DNA of 64,000 nt from Limnomonas spitsbergensis (lineage: Eukaryota > Chlorophyta > Chlorophyceae > Chlamydomonadales), in assembly GCA_037349105.1 (NCBI GenBank), contig JAYJMM010000036.1:5244001-5308000 (forward strand). Reading direction: 5' to 3'. Made by a program: the position numbers and the translations under genes. The notes under the pieces were generated by a model. That model made no database searches and had not been told where the DNA came from. It saw only the letters and a program-made list of their open reading frames with translations. Below are positions 35,860 to 46,252 of this stretch, one piece after another; within the stretch, counting starts at the first letter, position 1, and every line of letters starts with the position of its first letter.

Positions 35860-35933
35860 GCCCTCCTAGCTCAGTTGGTCAGAGCGGCGTGCTAATAACG
35901 CGCAGGTCAACGGTTCGATCCCGTTGGAGGGCA
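35860..35933 (+). tRNA. tRNA-Ile (anticodon AAU), right palindrome arm
   Basis: It is identical to the left-arm tRNA at 26978-27051, as far as can be read, and transcribed in the opposite direction. The stems, AAT anticodon and A discriminator are intact. It is followed by TTTT at 35941-35944 (pol III terminator). Both copies therefore look functional. Confidence 0.96.
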
Positions 35934-36959
35934 GGTAATACAGTTTTATAAGCGCATGCAGTGGAAAAGTTATGCAGGTCATCACGCGTGAACAGACTGC
36001 CTGGTGTAGACAACCCCAATATGCGTTTGTCAACGATATCAGAGAGCGTGGGATGGTGCATAGCGTCGATAAAGGTCAGGCTATGATTCCACCTACCCAA
36101 AGTACAACCCATCATGCGTGTGCACCCCATGCAGGAGCATGTGGACACTTCAGTAACATCCACTTTGTGATTGACTGCTGAAAATAAATGTACGATGATA
36201 TTATGGTATGCACAAGAACTCCGCTAATGTCGTTCCTCGTTGGACCTCTGCGGAAAGTGAGTTTATGGGAGAGACCAACTGTCGAGAGCTTGATGATCGC
36301 AACTGCTTACGCGATTGGCGAGAGATGCGGTCGTGTAGCGAGGTTACTCGACGGAGGGGGCCATGACCAAACAATGTAAAACGCTGCAGAGAAAGCTTGT
36401 CAATGCATAACCTATGATTCATGCCACACGCGCTTGTGCTGGAAAGTCGACACTTTCTTATATTCCATCGCTGTCGAGCGACGGACGATGCGAGTGATGT
36501 GGACACTATTTTGTGGTCGGCGGATTATTCGCCACTCGACGCGCTCGTCGTACGATTCCTTCGCAGCAGGTGCACATTATTACGATTTACGTCCCAATCT
36601 TAGTAGTCTGCGTGCAGAAAGTGTTTGCCAGTGCACGTGTGCCCGGTAAATCTCGCATATGCTGGCGATGAAAATGCAGCGAGCGAGGTCCATGCTCACG
36701 CACTCCACTATGCGATAGTTTACTATACAAGAGATCTCTGGTTACTACACCACGTCACCACACAGTTCCCTGCCATTACGCGCGCCCTGTGCTGACGTGC
36801 CTGTTTACGCAGGCAGTTCGGTGTGAACATCTCATACATGTCCCTGCAATCCTGCATACATACCCGCCCTCATGTTTGCTTTCTCATTCATTTACATTGA
36901 TCGTAGGCCTCTCACCCTGCCCTTCATCAGCCCCTTGCCCCTCGTCTTGCTGTCGAGCC

Positions 36960-39900
36960 ATGGCCAACGCGAAACCCAGTCCCATCACGGAGGCCCCCCC
37001 ACTTGGGGGATATCGTCCTGAGCGGGATTATCAACTGGAGGGCGAGTGGGTGCGCGGAGATCCCTGTAAGTCCCCCTCTGCGAGCCCAACACTCATATGT
37101 ACTTATTTACATTATTAATCGCACTTTATCAAATAAACACGTTGAGCGATTACTACATACTCGTCGGTATCGCTCATCCAGCCGCCGACCTTGTCCTGCT
37201 CTCCCACCCCTGCAGCCCCTCTTGGCCTCATCTGCTTTGGAATGACCACGAGCATGCTCATGTGAGTATGCTGTGCACCTCATCAGAAGAAAAAATAAGC
37301 CCCTTGATTGAGGGCAGTTTCCTCATCAGCATTTAGTTTAGGATCGATGTGGGTTTCAGAGCCACACATACTCAGCTGTCTTGCTTCATTCAGTATTTCA
37401 GTCGCCTGGCTCGGCTTCCTTACTTATCAAATGATGCCATGTGCCCCGCTGCTTCCTGATTCAGGTTCATTGAGACAACGTGGGCTGAAGGCCCTCTCTT
37501 GCTGCCGACTGTGGTGTTCTACGCAATTTGGTTTGGTAAGCACAGAAACATACCGAAATTAACATGGCAAAGCTGACAGAGGGCGGAGCTCCTAGCCATC
37601 TGACACCTCTCATACATGCATGTTCTCAATCCATGCCTTGTTTACTTATTTATTTCCTCATGTAGCGCTAGACCTCTAACGCTGACGTCTTATCCATCTC
37701 AGTATTTCACCATATTTTTCTCTTGCGAAAACTCTTAGGTGGCGCTGGACAGCTCGTCGCTGGGATCCTGGATGTGAGTCTTTCATATGCGTGACACACA
37801 CACACACACATGTATCTGCTTTTAATGAGCCTTGGACTCTTGTCTTTGCTTGTATGGGCCAGATTCTTTTCTGGGCTACTGTCCAAGCCAGTGGCCTTGG
37901 ACTCTCCTGTACTTCTCTATCATTTCACCACACTTCCATTTACACCATTACGGGCTGTGGTGCATTTCCTGTGGATCAATTATCTCACCTTACGAAAGCT
38001 GAAATCGTTTGCATCGATTAAACCCTCTTTCTTTTGGTTGACTTCTGCTGATGAAAGTGACATCAAATGATCGTAGTCCACCCGTCGTGTTTTTGCCTTG
38101 GGGTTTAACCCTAATCCCTGAATCCACAACCCTAAACCATATGATTGCCCCCACGCCCCCACCCTCCCTCCTCTCGTAGTTGATCAAAGGTAATACCTTC
38201 GGTGGCACTGTGTTTTCAACCTACGGCTGCTTCTGGCTCGGGTGGTGAGTGGCGCAATACTGTCAGATCATGTACATATCGTCCGATGACTTCTTTAACA
38301 GCTGTGCCCACGGTAACGGCGCAGATGTGGCTTTGGCCCAGGCTGCGCTGTTTCCTCAGCTCTCACGCTTACCACGGGGTGTAGCTTTCTTTCTATCTTT
38401 CCAGCGACAGCTGTGCCCACTTTTGCCTCTGTGGCCCAGGATGCCTTTAAAGCCATGCTCGTTGATGTGGCAAATCACACTCATCACACGGTGCATCTGT
38501 CCTACTGCTGGCAGGGGCTTCCTCATTTGGAACGAGACTGCTGATCCCAGCCACTTCGCGCCAGCAGGCATCACTGGACAGACGCTTTGGTTTGGACTGT
38601 GGGCGTTGATTACCCTGGGTGAGCCATGCAATGGTAACGGCGCGGATGCAGCCTCGGCCCATTCTGCACTGTTTCCTTAACCCTCACGCCCCTGCTGGAC
38701 GATTTTTTTATGCTCGAAGTTCTCAGCTGCACATTTGTTTTCATTTCTTGGTCTGAATACTTTTAGTTGGGAATTGGGATCTACTGCTGGCAGGTGCTGT
38801 TATTATCATCTAGGAATGAGTAGCTAGCAAGAATGCCTTCCTTTTCCCTGCTGGTGACTGCCATGTATCGATTTCCTGACACCCCCCTGATTTGTGTTGC
38901 TCCTACCGTCTTTCCTCCGTCCCCCACAGTATTCTTCATCACATCGCTCCGGAAGACGGTCTCCATCCAGGTTGTGCTCTCGACGCTCGTCATCACCTTC
39001 GTTCTTCTGGCGGCCGGCGTGAAGAACAAGCAGGCCAAACAAGGAGCAGGCAAGTTCATTCATCAACTCTTTATTCTTTGTACCGTAGACTTTATTGCCT
39101 TCCCTTGGGCATTGAAAACGAATAATTTAATGCTGCCCTCAGTGCAAAGAGCCATCAAAAACTCTAAATTTCCGACTGCAACTGGCGTCGGCAATCGACA
39201 ATCAGAAATGCATGGATCCCTCAACCCCAAACAACATAAATCATGAGGGAAGGCAATGCAAATCTACAGTATATGAGGTACATTTTGTTATGACAGCAAT
39301 AGTGCAGACACGGCCTAGGCACACGCCGCACTGTTTCCTCAACCCTCACGCGTAGTTTTCTTGCTTCATGTTTATTCCTCTAGTCTGACGTAGTGACATG
39401 CATGGAATTATTACAATCGGCAGATAGATTGTTAACCAATCAGCCCCCCAGTTGGGATTATCATGAAGGCCAAAGCCGTCCTTGTCGACGGCTCTTTGGC
39501 CCAGGGCAGGGTGGGTTGGCCCAACGTAGCACAATAAGGCATGCAGGTTCAGCTGGATTGGCCTATCAAGGTAGCACAATATGGCGCAATACAGCACGGT
39601 ACGGCACAGGTTAAGACAAATTGTTATGCCAAGCTTTGGCACACAGGATTGTATTTGGCTGGTCCGGCTGATTTGGCTTGTCTGGCTGGTTTGGCTAGTA
39701 TGGTGCAAAACAAGCCTTGTCCGATTGGTCCGTGCCAAACTAGCCAAACTAATATTGAGCTGCTCACTCCTCGCCCCCCTGCTTTTCCTGGACGTAGGTT
39801 ATACCGGCATCTTCTGTGCTGGATCCGCAATTTACGCTGCATTCATCATCCTCGTTAAGCTTGAGCTGGGCTACGAGCTGCCAGGTGCGACGCTATCACC

Positions 39901-40382
39901 AGGATGCTCTTCAGCACTGAAAGCATGTACAAATGTGTAATTGCCGGATTGTGTGTTGATTACCGTCTAGGGCAGCCTGGCCCCCACCCTCTGCTGACAC
40001 ACTCAAGCGGTTACAGTATGAATGTGGCTTCGGCCCAGGCTGCATTGTTTTCTTAATTATCTCGCCACCCATGGGACTTCGCTTCTTTCTTTCTGACACA
40101 CCCATTTCCCCCCCCACGGTAACAGCGCGGATGTGGCTTCGGCCTAGGCTGCGCTGTTTCCTGAACTCTCACGCCCCCCACATGATGTAACTTTCTTTCT
40201 TTCATTCCCCCCCATTATTTCAGGCATTAAGCCATCCCTGTACTTCGTTTTTTCTTCCTGACACACTCATTCCCCCCCCCCTCATTTCAGGTATCAAGCC
40301 AACCCTCTACTTCAGGCACCCTCTTGACCCGATGCATCGCGCAAACATGGCAAGGGCCAAGAAGGGCGAGGACTGCATTTGA
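36960..40382 (+). CDS. GPR1/FUN34/YaaH-family acetate/succinate transporter, 9 exons
   Basis: Nine exons join with matching phases into 241 codons plus stop: 36960-37065, 37216-37261, 37465-37535, 37739-37773, 38180-38244, 38515-38618, 38930-39049 (GC donor GCAAGT), 39798-39884 and 40291-40382. The start ATG lies in GAGCCATGG. Diagnostic family segments are DPSPLGLICFGMTTSML (the NPxPLGL-type motif, D for N), GGAGQLVAGILD, LIKGNTFGGTVFSTYGCFWL, LRKTVSIQVVLS, and GYTGIFCAGSAIYAAFIILV. The family comprises six-helix membrane channels/carriers for acetate and succinate. Green algae have several, with suggested microbody locations. The length fits the family. Its promoter lies within ~200 bp of the palindrome end. 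Introns contain short SINE-like insertions, and the last exon has a decayed duplicate start at 40224. Confidence 0.9.
38312..38406 (+). mobile_element. SINE-like short retroposon, copy 4, in transporter intron 5
   Basis: A ~95-bp copy is flanked by a perfect 14-bp target-site duplication ACAGCTGTGCCCAC (38298-38311 and 38407-38420). It starts GGTAACGGCGCAGATGTGGC and ends in TTTCTTTCTATCTTTCCAG, so its tail itself looks like a polypyrimidine tract plus AG. The phase-consistent exon 6 begins later, at 38515, so this AG is probably unused. Confidence 0.85.
38633..38700 (+). mobile_element. SINE-like short retroposon, truncated copy 5
   Basis: It starts GGTAACGGCGCGGATGCAGC and ends near CCTCACGCCCC without a CTTT tail. 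It lies in transporter intron 6, 14 bp after the exon 6 end. Confidence 0.6.
39296..39370 (+). mobile_element. SINE-like short retroposon, degenerate copy 6
   Basis: CACGGCCTAGGCACACGCCG and CACTGTTTCCTCAACCCTCA match the family with many changes. It lies in transporter intron 7. No clear target-site duplication is seen. Confidence 0.5.
39525..39635. mobile_element. Degenerate GTAGCACAAT-type MITE-like sequence
   Basis: GTAGCACAATAAGGC and AGGTAGCACAATATGGC, followed by ACAGCACGGTACGGCACAGG, match the internal motifs of the elements at 1352-1540. It lies in transporter intron 7. Confidence 0.45.
40003..40092 (+). mobile_element. SINE-like short retroposon, copy 7
   Basis: A 90-bp copy lies between CTGACACAC repeats (39994-40002 and 40093-40101). 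It contains GGCTTCGGCCCAGGCTGCAT and ends in CTTCTTTCTTT. A second, adjacent copy lies at 40118-40202. Confidence 0.75.
40118..40202 (+). mobile_element. SINE-like short retroposon, copy 8, adjacent to copy 7
   Basis: It starts GGTAACAGCGCGGATGTGGC and ends in CTTTCTTTCTTTC, with C-rich CATTTCCCCC / CATTCCCCC sequence on the two sides as a probable duplication. Two insertions lie within 200 bp in the last transporter intron. Confidence 0.75.
40215..40290 (+). repeat. Duplicate of transporter exon 9 acceptor and start
   Basis: TTATTTCAG then GCATTAAGCCATCCCTGTAC at 40215-40244 parallels the functional CATTTCAG then GTATCAAGCCAACCCTCTAC at 40283-40310. The flanking CTGACACAC and C-rich tract are duplicated as well. 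Using the first acceptor would keep frame for ~11 codons and then hit a stop (TGA at about 40258), removing the normal C-terminus. Confidence 0.75.
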
Positions 40383-41579
40383 CAGATAAATAGATAAGCA
40401 ATGTGAATACCTACCAGCCACAGCTGCATTGAATCTTATGAGTGCGCTTAATCTGCTGTCCTGAGTGTGGAACCTGGGCACTACCTCTGCCTAATCTGAA
40501 CCATAATGAGAGTCATTGAAACATGCAATCCAGAATTGTCGTAATTAATCCATAATTTTTGAACTGAGCGATGCTTTTGAGCTTCTGCATATTTTGTGGG
40601 GAGTGGGGTCTTAACATTTCTTGAGATTAGGGGCTGATGTTGTGTCTAGATGGTACTCTGCTCCTGCTTTCTATAAATTTCGAGTTCAAAATGTATAGAA
40701 ACACACAATGAAGTGAACATTTGGCATGCATTTTATGTCCCTTATGTTCTTGGCAGTTATAAGCTCCCGAAATATTGTTGTGTGGCCTGGATGGTCAGCT
40801 GGATTTGTGTATGTTAGATTTTCTTCTGTGTGTTTTGTGCACGATATTGCACAGGAGTTTTGTGGCAGTTTTCATACACATACAATTTTAGCGCTCTTCT
40901 TAACTTGATAGTTGCCTCGGGAGACCATACCTTATATGTTGCGTTCTTTGACTGGACCTACTCTGCAAATGAGTATGATCATAAGTTATTAAGTGGGGTT
41001 AAGCTGAAATTCTTTTAATTGATTCCTTGGTAATAAAACTATACGCTCGAATACTGCATCGAAGAATTGTGTATCCTTAATAACAATGAAAACTTCGAAA
41101 GAACTTGTGCATGTGCAAGAAACCACTTTGGAGCGATAAAGTAGTCAATTGAAAGCACATGCATGTGAAAAGTAATTTAGAAGGGGTTTACCATGCATGA
41201 TCGAAAGGGGCGCAAAAACAAAAGACGACCCCATGCCCCAAAGTTGTAGAGCTTATCGAGAGCTTTCCATGGCTGGTCTTGAAATGATTTTCTGCCTAGT
41301 GGGGGGGGGGGGCAAAGTTCAGGGGGGTGGGTGGGTGGTCTCAAAAAAAAACTATATTTGGAAAACTTTGTATCCTTTTTCCTGGAGGTATGTTGAGGTT
41401 GGCAGCGACTCCTCTGTGTTCTTCTTGCCAACATGAGTCCATTTACATCCCAAAATGTTGTCTGAATTACCACATGACCCCCTGGCCCCCCATACTAAGG
41501 GTTTGGCTCCATTGGCCACACCCCGAAACCAGCTGAGCGGCTGAGCCAGCCTGAGAAAGAGCTGTATAATGCGCAGCAA
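40383..41579. other. Transporter 3' region, no gene recognised
   Basis: AT-rich, non-repetitive sequence presumably includes the 3' UTR. A G-run and an A-run lie at about 41300-41350. No exon, RNA or element is supported. Confidence 0.4.
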
Positions 41580-42555
41580 ATGGTAGTGTTGGTCTGGTGG
41601 ATCATGAATACACAGATCACTTGTGGTCGTTGTGGCAAGGTCATCAAGTCAGCTGACCCTGTAAACGTCGGACGCCACCAGAACGGGAGGGAGTGCATGG
41701 CATCTTCCACGATACAACGCGATTCAAAGCGGCAGACAACGCCCGGGTTTGCTCCCGTCCCAAACCTAGCTACCCCTGCTGCTGCCCCAGCTGAGCCAAC
41801 ACCTGCGAGCCCGCCAGCCTCTCCTCCTCCATCTCCAGCTGAGAATGAGGAAGTGAGGCCAAGTTCTGGCCTCTTTGCAACAGCGTGCCTCAGCAGCTAG
41901 AGCAGCGCCAGGATCAGCCTGGGCCATCTGCAGCCAAGGATGTGCTTGTGGACTGCAGGGTGGCTGGGTGTGGGAAGAAGTTCGACATATCCACTATGCG
42001 CTTGCACGTCGCACGCCATATCTTGTTGAGCCAATGTGGCGCAGCCTGCAGCTTGGCGCCTCATGCTGATGAAGCATGTGGCTTATGTGGTGCCGTGTGT
42101 GAAGACCGGGACTCTGGCATATGCATGTCAGAGATTGGAAAGGGCTCTAACAACAGTATCGTGAAATTCAGCTCCGCATGCCCTCTGCACCACAAGATGT
42201 CATACGCCTCAGCGCACAAGGTGTCAGCCACCAATCCTTGCACCAACAGGCCAGTGCCATGCCATGTCTGCATGAGCAGGGATCCGCCCGTCCCCCGCCG
42301 TGGGTCTGGAGCTATCACTACCTTGATCACATGCTGACAGCCCATCCCGATCAGCAGCTGGCGGAGGCAATTTTGGCACGCTACGCGGTGACGGTGGACG
42401 AATTAGAGGGAGGAGGGGGCAAAGAAGTCCCGCTGAGGGAGAGGAAGAAGGCAGTGAAGGAGCTCATGGCCAAGATGAAGGCTGATGCCAGCGCATTGCC
42501 ACCGCCATCCAGGCCATCTGCCTTCTGGAAGCATGTGATCACTAGCGAGAAGTAG
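41580..42555 (+). pseudogene. Decayed zinc-finger protein, probably transposon-derived
   Basis: Three overlapping plus-strand frames must be joined by two frame changes. Frame one (41580-41900) contains ITCGRCGKVI and VNVGRHQNGRECM. Frame two (41885-42337) has VDCRVAGCGKKFDISTMRLH and further Cys pairs ending at VPCHVC. Frame three (42178-42555) has WVWSYHYLDHMLTAHP followed by a lysine/glutamate-rich tail. Regularly spaced Cys/His pairs ending in a W-x-Y-x-x-x-H segment recall C-terminal zinc-binding regions of some eukaryotic DNA transposases. That assignment is tentative. Unrecognised introns are an alternative to frameshifts. The last ~25 bp flow into an ~80-bp tandem duplication (42533-42690). 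Confidence 0.45.
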
Positions 42556-44707
42556 TCGGTAGTCAATAGCCTGGCTGAGCTCAGTACCCAAATTGACTGC
42601 ATGAATTGTGATTGCTAGCGAGCATTAGTCGGTTTTCGCAAGCCTGGCTGAGTTTAGTGCCAAAATTGACTGTTGGCATGAATTGTCATCACCTAACGAA
42701 TAGAAACATACCAGTAGAAGCGCCTTGACGAGCTGATTAACAAACACCCCTGACATGCCCTGTAATTTTGAATTTTGACTGATATATTTGAATTCCATTG
42801 GGTTCCGGAGGTCGTACTGTGGGTGGTAAGGCTTGAAACCTGGAATACGGGCGAAGGGAGGCGAAGATCCCCGGGGCCGTGGTTTTTTTCTCTTTTCTTT
42901 CGCTGGTTCGCACCCCTGTTCCGTTCCTCCACACCTGTTCCGCAAGATTCAATGGAGGAAACGTTCATTCATGAAGGAAACTGGCTTATCCATCAATCAG
43001 AAACGGGGTGTTAGGCGTTGCTTCTCTGGTGGAATGACGCCCATTAGTCACCTGATCAGTCACGCCTAGCACGCCCTCCATTAGTCACGATGCCTACCTT
43101 GAGGCTTGAGCCTGCCGGCAGTCGTTGGCGCTACGATTCATCCCGTCTTTACCAGCCCTGTCAATTTTATTTGCATTGACGGGAGCATGGTGTTATATTA
43201 AACACGGCTTCCATTATCTTGGCAGGGCTAGCGCGCTAGCTGCTGGATTGGTTAATTCGAAGTTGGGCTTCGTTCATCAATCGCTTGCCGTCCTTTCTGC
43301 TTCCCCGACAGCAGTTTTTGGATTTCTTATAACTGTACAGCCACCTGAAGCGAGAGACGCAACTCGTCAACCGTTTCCTTGCAAATGGTATCCAGACAGG
43401 CGTATTTTGCCAATGGCGGCAGTTGCAATGCTGTAGAGGCCGTTGAAGACACAATGGGGCAGCAGGCCATTATCCGAGCATTGTCAGCTAACCAAAGCTT
43501 GGGCAAAAGCACCGCCACCAGCATCCAGGTCAGTGTCCATTGTAAAATTCATTTCATGCGTGGCTATACGCAGCAATAAAGTGCATGCATGCCCTTCACT
43601 GCATGCATGCATATGCATGAGCGAACGGATAGGTGTCAGTTGCGACTGGCTGCCAGCACGGCGCTGCACGAATGGGCATGGGCTAAAAGCTCACTGCAGC
43701 TCACTGCCAGCATGCACATGCCTGATTGGAAGTCCATTGGCGAGCAGGCACAGCTCACTGTCGACATGCGCCCGTGCAGCTGCATGAAGGGACAAGGTTA
43801 TCAGGCACAGCCCGCAGACGGCTTGCCACTGCATAATTCAGAATGTTGCCCTCTTGGCAGCACTGCACCAGCACTAGCAACTTGTTCTTCTCTGCCGCAA
43901 CCCGGGTGCCTGGGCGGGCATTTGGTGCCCAATTGCAGCTCAGTGGCAGCACGTAGCATAACGTTTTTTTCTGTCAACGATTACCGGTATTGGATTATGC
44001 TACATTGAGTTCCGTCGGATGGATTTCTTAAATACAGTTCTTGCATGTGTCAGGTGGAATTGTTTAGTTTATGGTAGCTGACAATCTCCATGCACTCCAT
44101 GCACTCCAATCTCCATGCACTCCATGCACTCCAATGTATGGTATTTGTATTCCGGTTTAAAGAGCTCTGCCTCGCTCTATACTGTCTGTGTCTCTATGAA
44201 GCGATTATGATCTTCTCTCCTTGCAGACTTACACAGTCCATATAGAGTACATCTGCACCTCAGTACCGAATGTACATTATCAGATATAGTGTAGCAGTAG
44301 GACCACTACACAACCTCTGTACATCACCTTCGAAATCATTAGAGTCTCAGGTAAGCCCAGGGGCGAATGGGTGCCTTCCTTAATCCACGCTTAAGGGTGT
44401 ATATCTATATTTCTTTCTTTAAGCTCAGGGGCCTGACAAACACCAAGCTGAGATACACTGACCTGATGTGTCCTACACTTAAACCATTTCCCTGCCACAT
44501 GTCATTCGGACAGGCTTGTTCTTCCAACGACGGCAGCCTTTCTGATTTTTTCGTGGAGGCTGCTGGGCCACACATCACCCGAGCCACCCTGCCGAAGCGA
44601 AGAAGCACCCCTGCGATGAACATCCCTCCAAGCATATAGGTCAGCGTGGATTGCGTCCTTGAAGCGACAACGAGCAGCGTGATGCAGTCCATGTCTCATG
44701 TGCACCG
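42556..44707. other. Intergenic; short duplications, possible exons not confirmed
   Basis: Content: an imperfect duplication of GTGATCACTAGCGAG-type sequence (42533-42690), and GCATGCATG-rich DNA at 43570-43800. There is an open plus-strand stretch ending in a good donor (CAG then GTCAGTG at 43526-43535). A minus-strand open frame (44405-44692) contains one hydrophobic helix. Neither open stretch resembles a known protein. Confidence 0.35.
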
Positions 44708-45060
44708 GTGTTTCATTTTAGTGCGTGCCAAAGCACCTTTGGGGGGCCGCCGGGCGGCCAATTATGGCCAAACCTTGAGCGGCCCATGGCTGGTGGCCCA
44801 AGTAGTAGGGCTTGCTGCACCATGTGGCCACGGGCTCAAGCCGTGGTGTAGCTGAATTGTAGCTGAAGCACACAAAAATAACCAGTCGTGGACCAGTGTT
44901 TCATTTTTTGGCTACAAGTCCACCTTTGGCAGGCCGCCCCGCGGCCGACCAATGCTTGATTGGAACCAAACCTGGAACGGCCTACAACTGGTGTCCATGG
45001 CTGTTTGGTTGGCCACAGCTGGGGCCTCTAGCCAGAGGCACGAGTGTAGCTGACATGTAG
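44708..45060 (+). repeat. ~165-bp dispersed repeat, copies 2 and 3 in tandem
   Basis: Copies at 44708-44863 and 44895-45060 both run from GTGTTTCATTTT through CCACCTTTGG or GCACCTTTGG and a GGCCGCC core to GTGTAGCTGA. Both resemble the element at 11410-11580 in ODR4 intron 2. The copies differ by more than 20 percent, so they are old. Confidence 0.6.
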
Positions 45061-45477
45061 CAGAGTCACGAAAACATAACATCGACACGAACCCCCATTT
45101 GACCAGGGCGACCCTGCAACTTTGCATGTCACGTGGATCTGCTTTCGCAAACCCCTCCGTTCCGTCAGTCCCCGTCCCTTTGGGAAACGCTCACTGCTCA
45201 GCAAGGGCTCTTAAACCTTAACCCCAAACACTTAACCCAGAACCCCAAACTAGGTATTGGAAAATGCTGACTGCCCACTAAGGTCGTCGCCGTAAGACAG
45301 CCACTTCAATTATATGCATGTCCCATCAGACTCATTTTTTAGCCCTAAGCTCTAGTTTAGGGTTTAGGGTTAGTTATTTTGGGTGAGGCGGTGAAGGGTT
45401 TAGGTCGAGAAGATCTCGTGCAGACCAAACAGCACCGCAGCTCGACCTATTGTTGAACTGCTGATGTGTTTGACTAG
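45061..45477. other. Intergenic, telomere-like degenerate tract
   Basis: Contains CTTAACCTTAACCCC and AGGGTTTAGGGTTAG-like sequence at 45205-45375. No gene is seen. Confidence 0.4.
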
Positions 45478-46146
45478 CTGGACGACCGCTCATGGGAGCA
45501 GCTTCGCCCCCTCATCCTTCCCGCCCAGGTTATGAATATCTGGATCTGTGTTGGTTTCCTGCTGTGTAGCCCTCGCTCTTTGTACCGGTGCGTATCATCC
45601 GCTGGGAATGTGCTTGTGGCAGCAACCAGACCCTGTGTACAGCTCTTAAATCTTGCTCTGTGTGCGTTATCCGCAGGAGTGCTGCTCGTGGCGCCAACCG
45701 GAACCTTTGACTGTGGGCCTGTGTGCGGACGTGTGGTGGTCCCCCGCCACGTATAGCCAGGTTGGCGAGCAGCAGCCGCCAGCAGGCAACACAGGAGCTG
45801 CCTCGTGCAGCAGTCAGCAGGCGTTTTGGCGGGAGGATCTTGCCGCCACCATTGACCGTCGCGGCGCCGGCCAGCTGCTGAAGGCTTGGTTCAAGTCCAA
45901 GGTAGCGTCGCTGAGGATCCCTGCTAGCAGGGCCAGCTCAGCGCGGGCGCCGCCCTCGGCCAAGCTCCCGACGGGCCCCCCTCGGACAGCAGGGCAAGGC
46001 GGGTGTGTTTGTGCGGACGCCGCTCCCGCATGCTGCGTAGTGCGGTTGTGGAACGTTTCCCAGTCTGGCTGTGCTACGAGAGGCTGCTCCAACAGTGGCT
46101 GCAGCAGCTCAGGCAGCTCGAGCCGAAGCAGGATGTTCCGTCGTGA
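45478..46146 (+). CDS. Unidentified protein, three C-terminal exons
   Basis: Exons 45478-45528 (acceptor GACTAG, donor CAG|GTTATG) and 45677-45901 (acceptor TATCCGCAG, donor AAG|GTAGCG) join in phase. The second reads ECCSWRQPEPLTVGLCADVW and ends in AFWREDLAATIDRRGAGQLL then KAWFKSK. A third open stretch, 45928-46146, contains VVERFPVWLCYERLLQQWLQ and ends at a TGA. It joins in frame only if 45902-45927 is removed, a 26-nt gap with GT and AG ends; otherwise a frame change is present. Upstream exons were not found. I do not recognise the family. A decayed duplicate of the second exon's start (GGAATGTGCTTGTGGCAGCA) lies at about 45604, as with the other genes here. Confidence 0.5.
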
Positions 46147-46252
46147 CGGCATTTCCCCATGCGACCACTTGGGAAACAGTGAGGACGGCATGGAGGAAAA
46201 CGAGCCGGAACTCAACGGCAGCTGTAACCTGATTTATGCCATATTTACCTGA

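Larger units (their letters stand above)
32864..36757 (-). repeat. Right arm of 10.6-kb palindrome
   Basis: This is the reverse complement of 26156-30412, shorter by about 360 bp, mainly because its 41-bp array has fewer copies. The outer end is GGTTACTACACCACGTCA at 36740-36757, about 200 bp before the acetate-transporter ATG. Confidence 0.92.

Noticed and set aside
43346..43528. Open plus-strand stretch ending in CAG|GTCAGTG
   Set aside because: The donor is good, but there is no clear acceptor in the same frame and no known protein. It could be an upstream exon of the 45478 gene but is unproven.
44405..44692. Minus-strand frame with a hydrophobic helix (TYMLGGMFIAGVLLRF)
   Set aside because: A single helix-like segment with no family match. 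The opposite strand also has an open frame.
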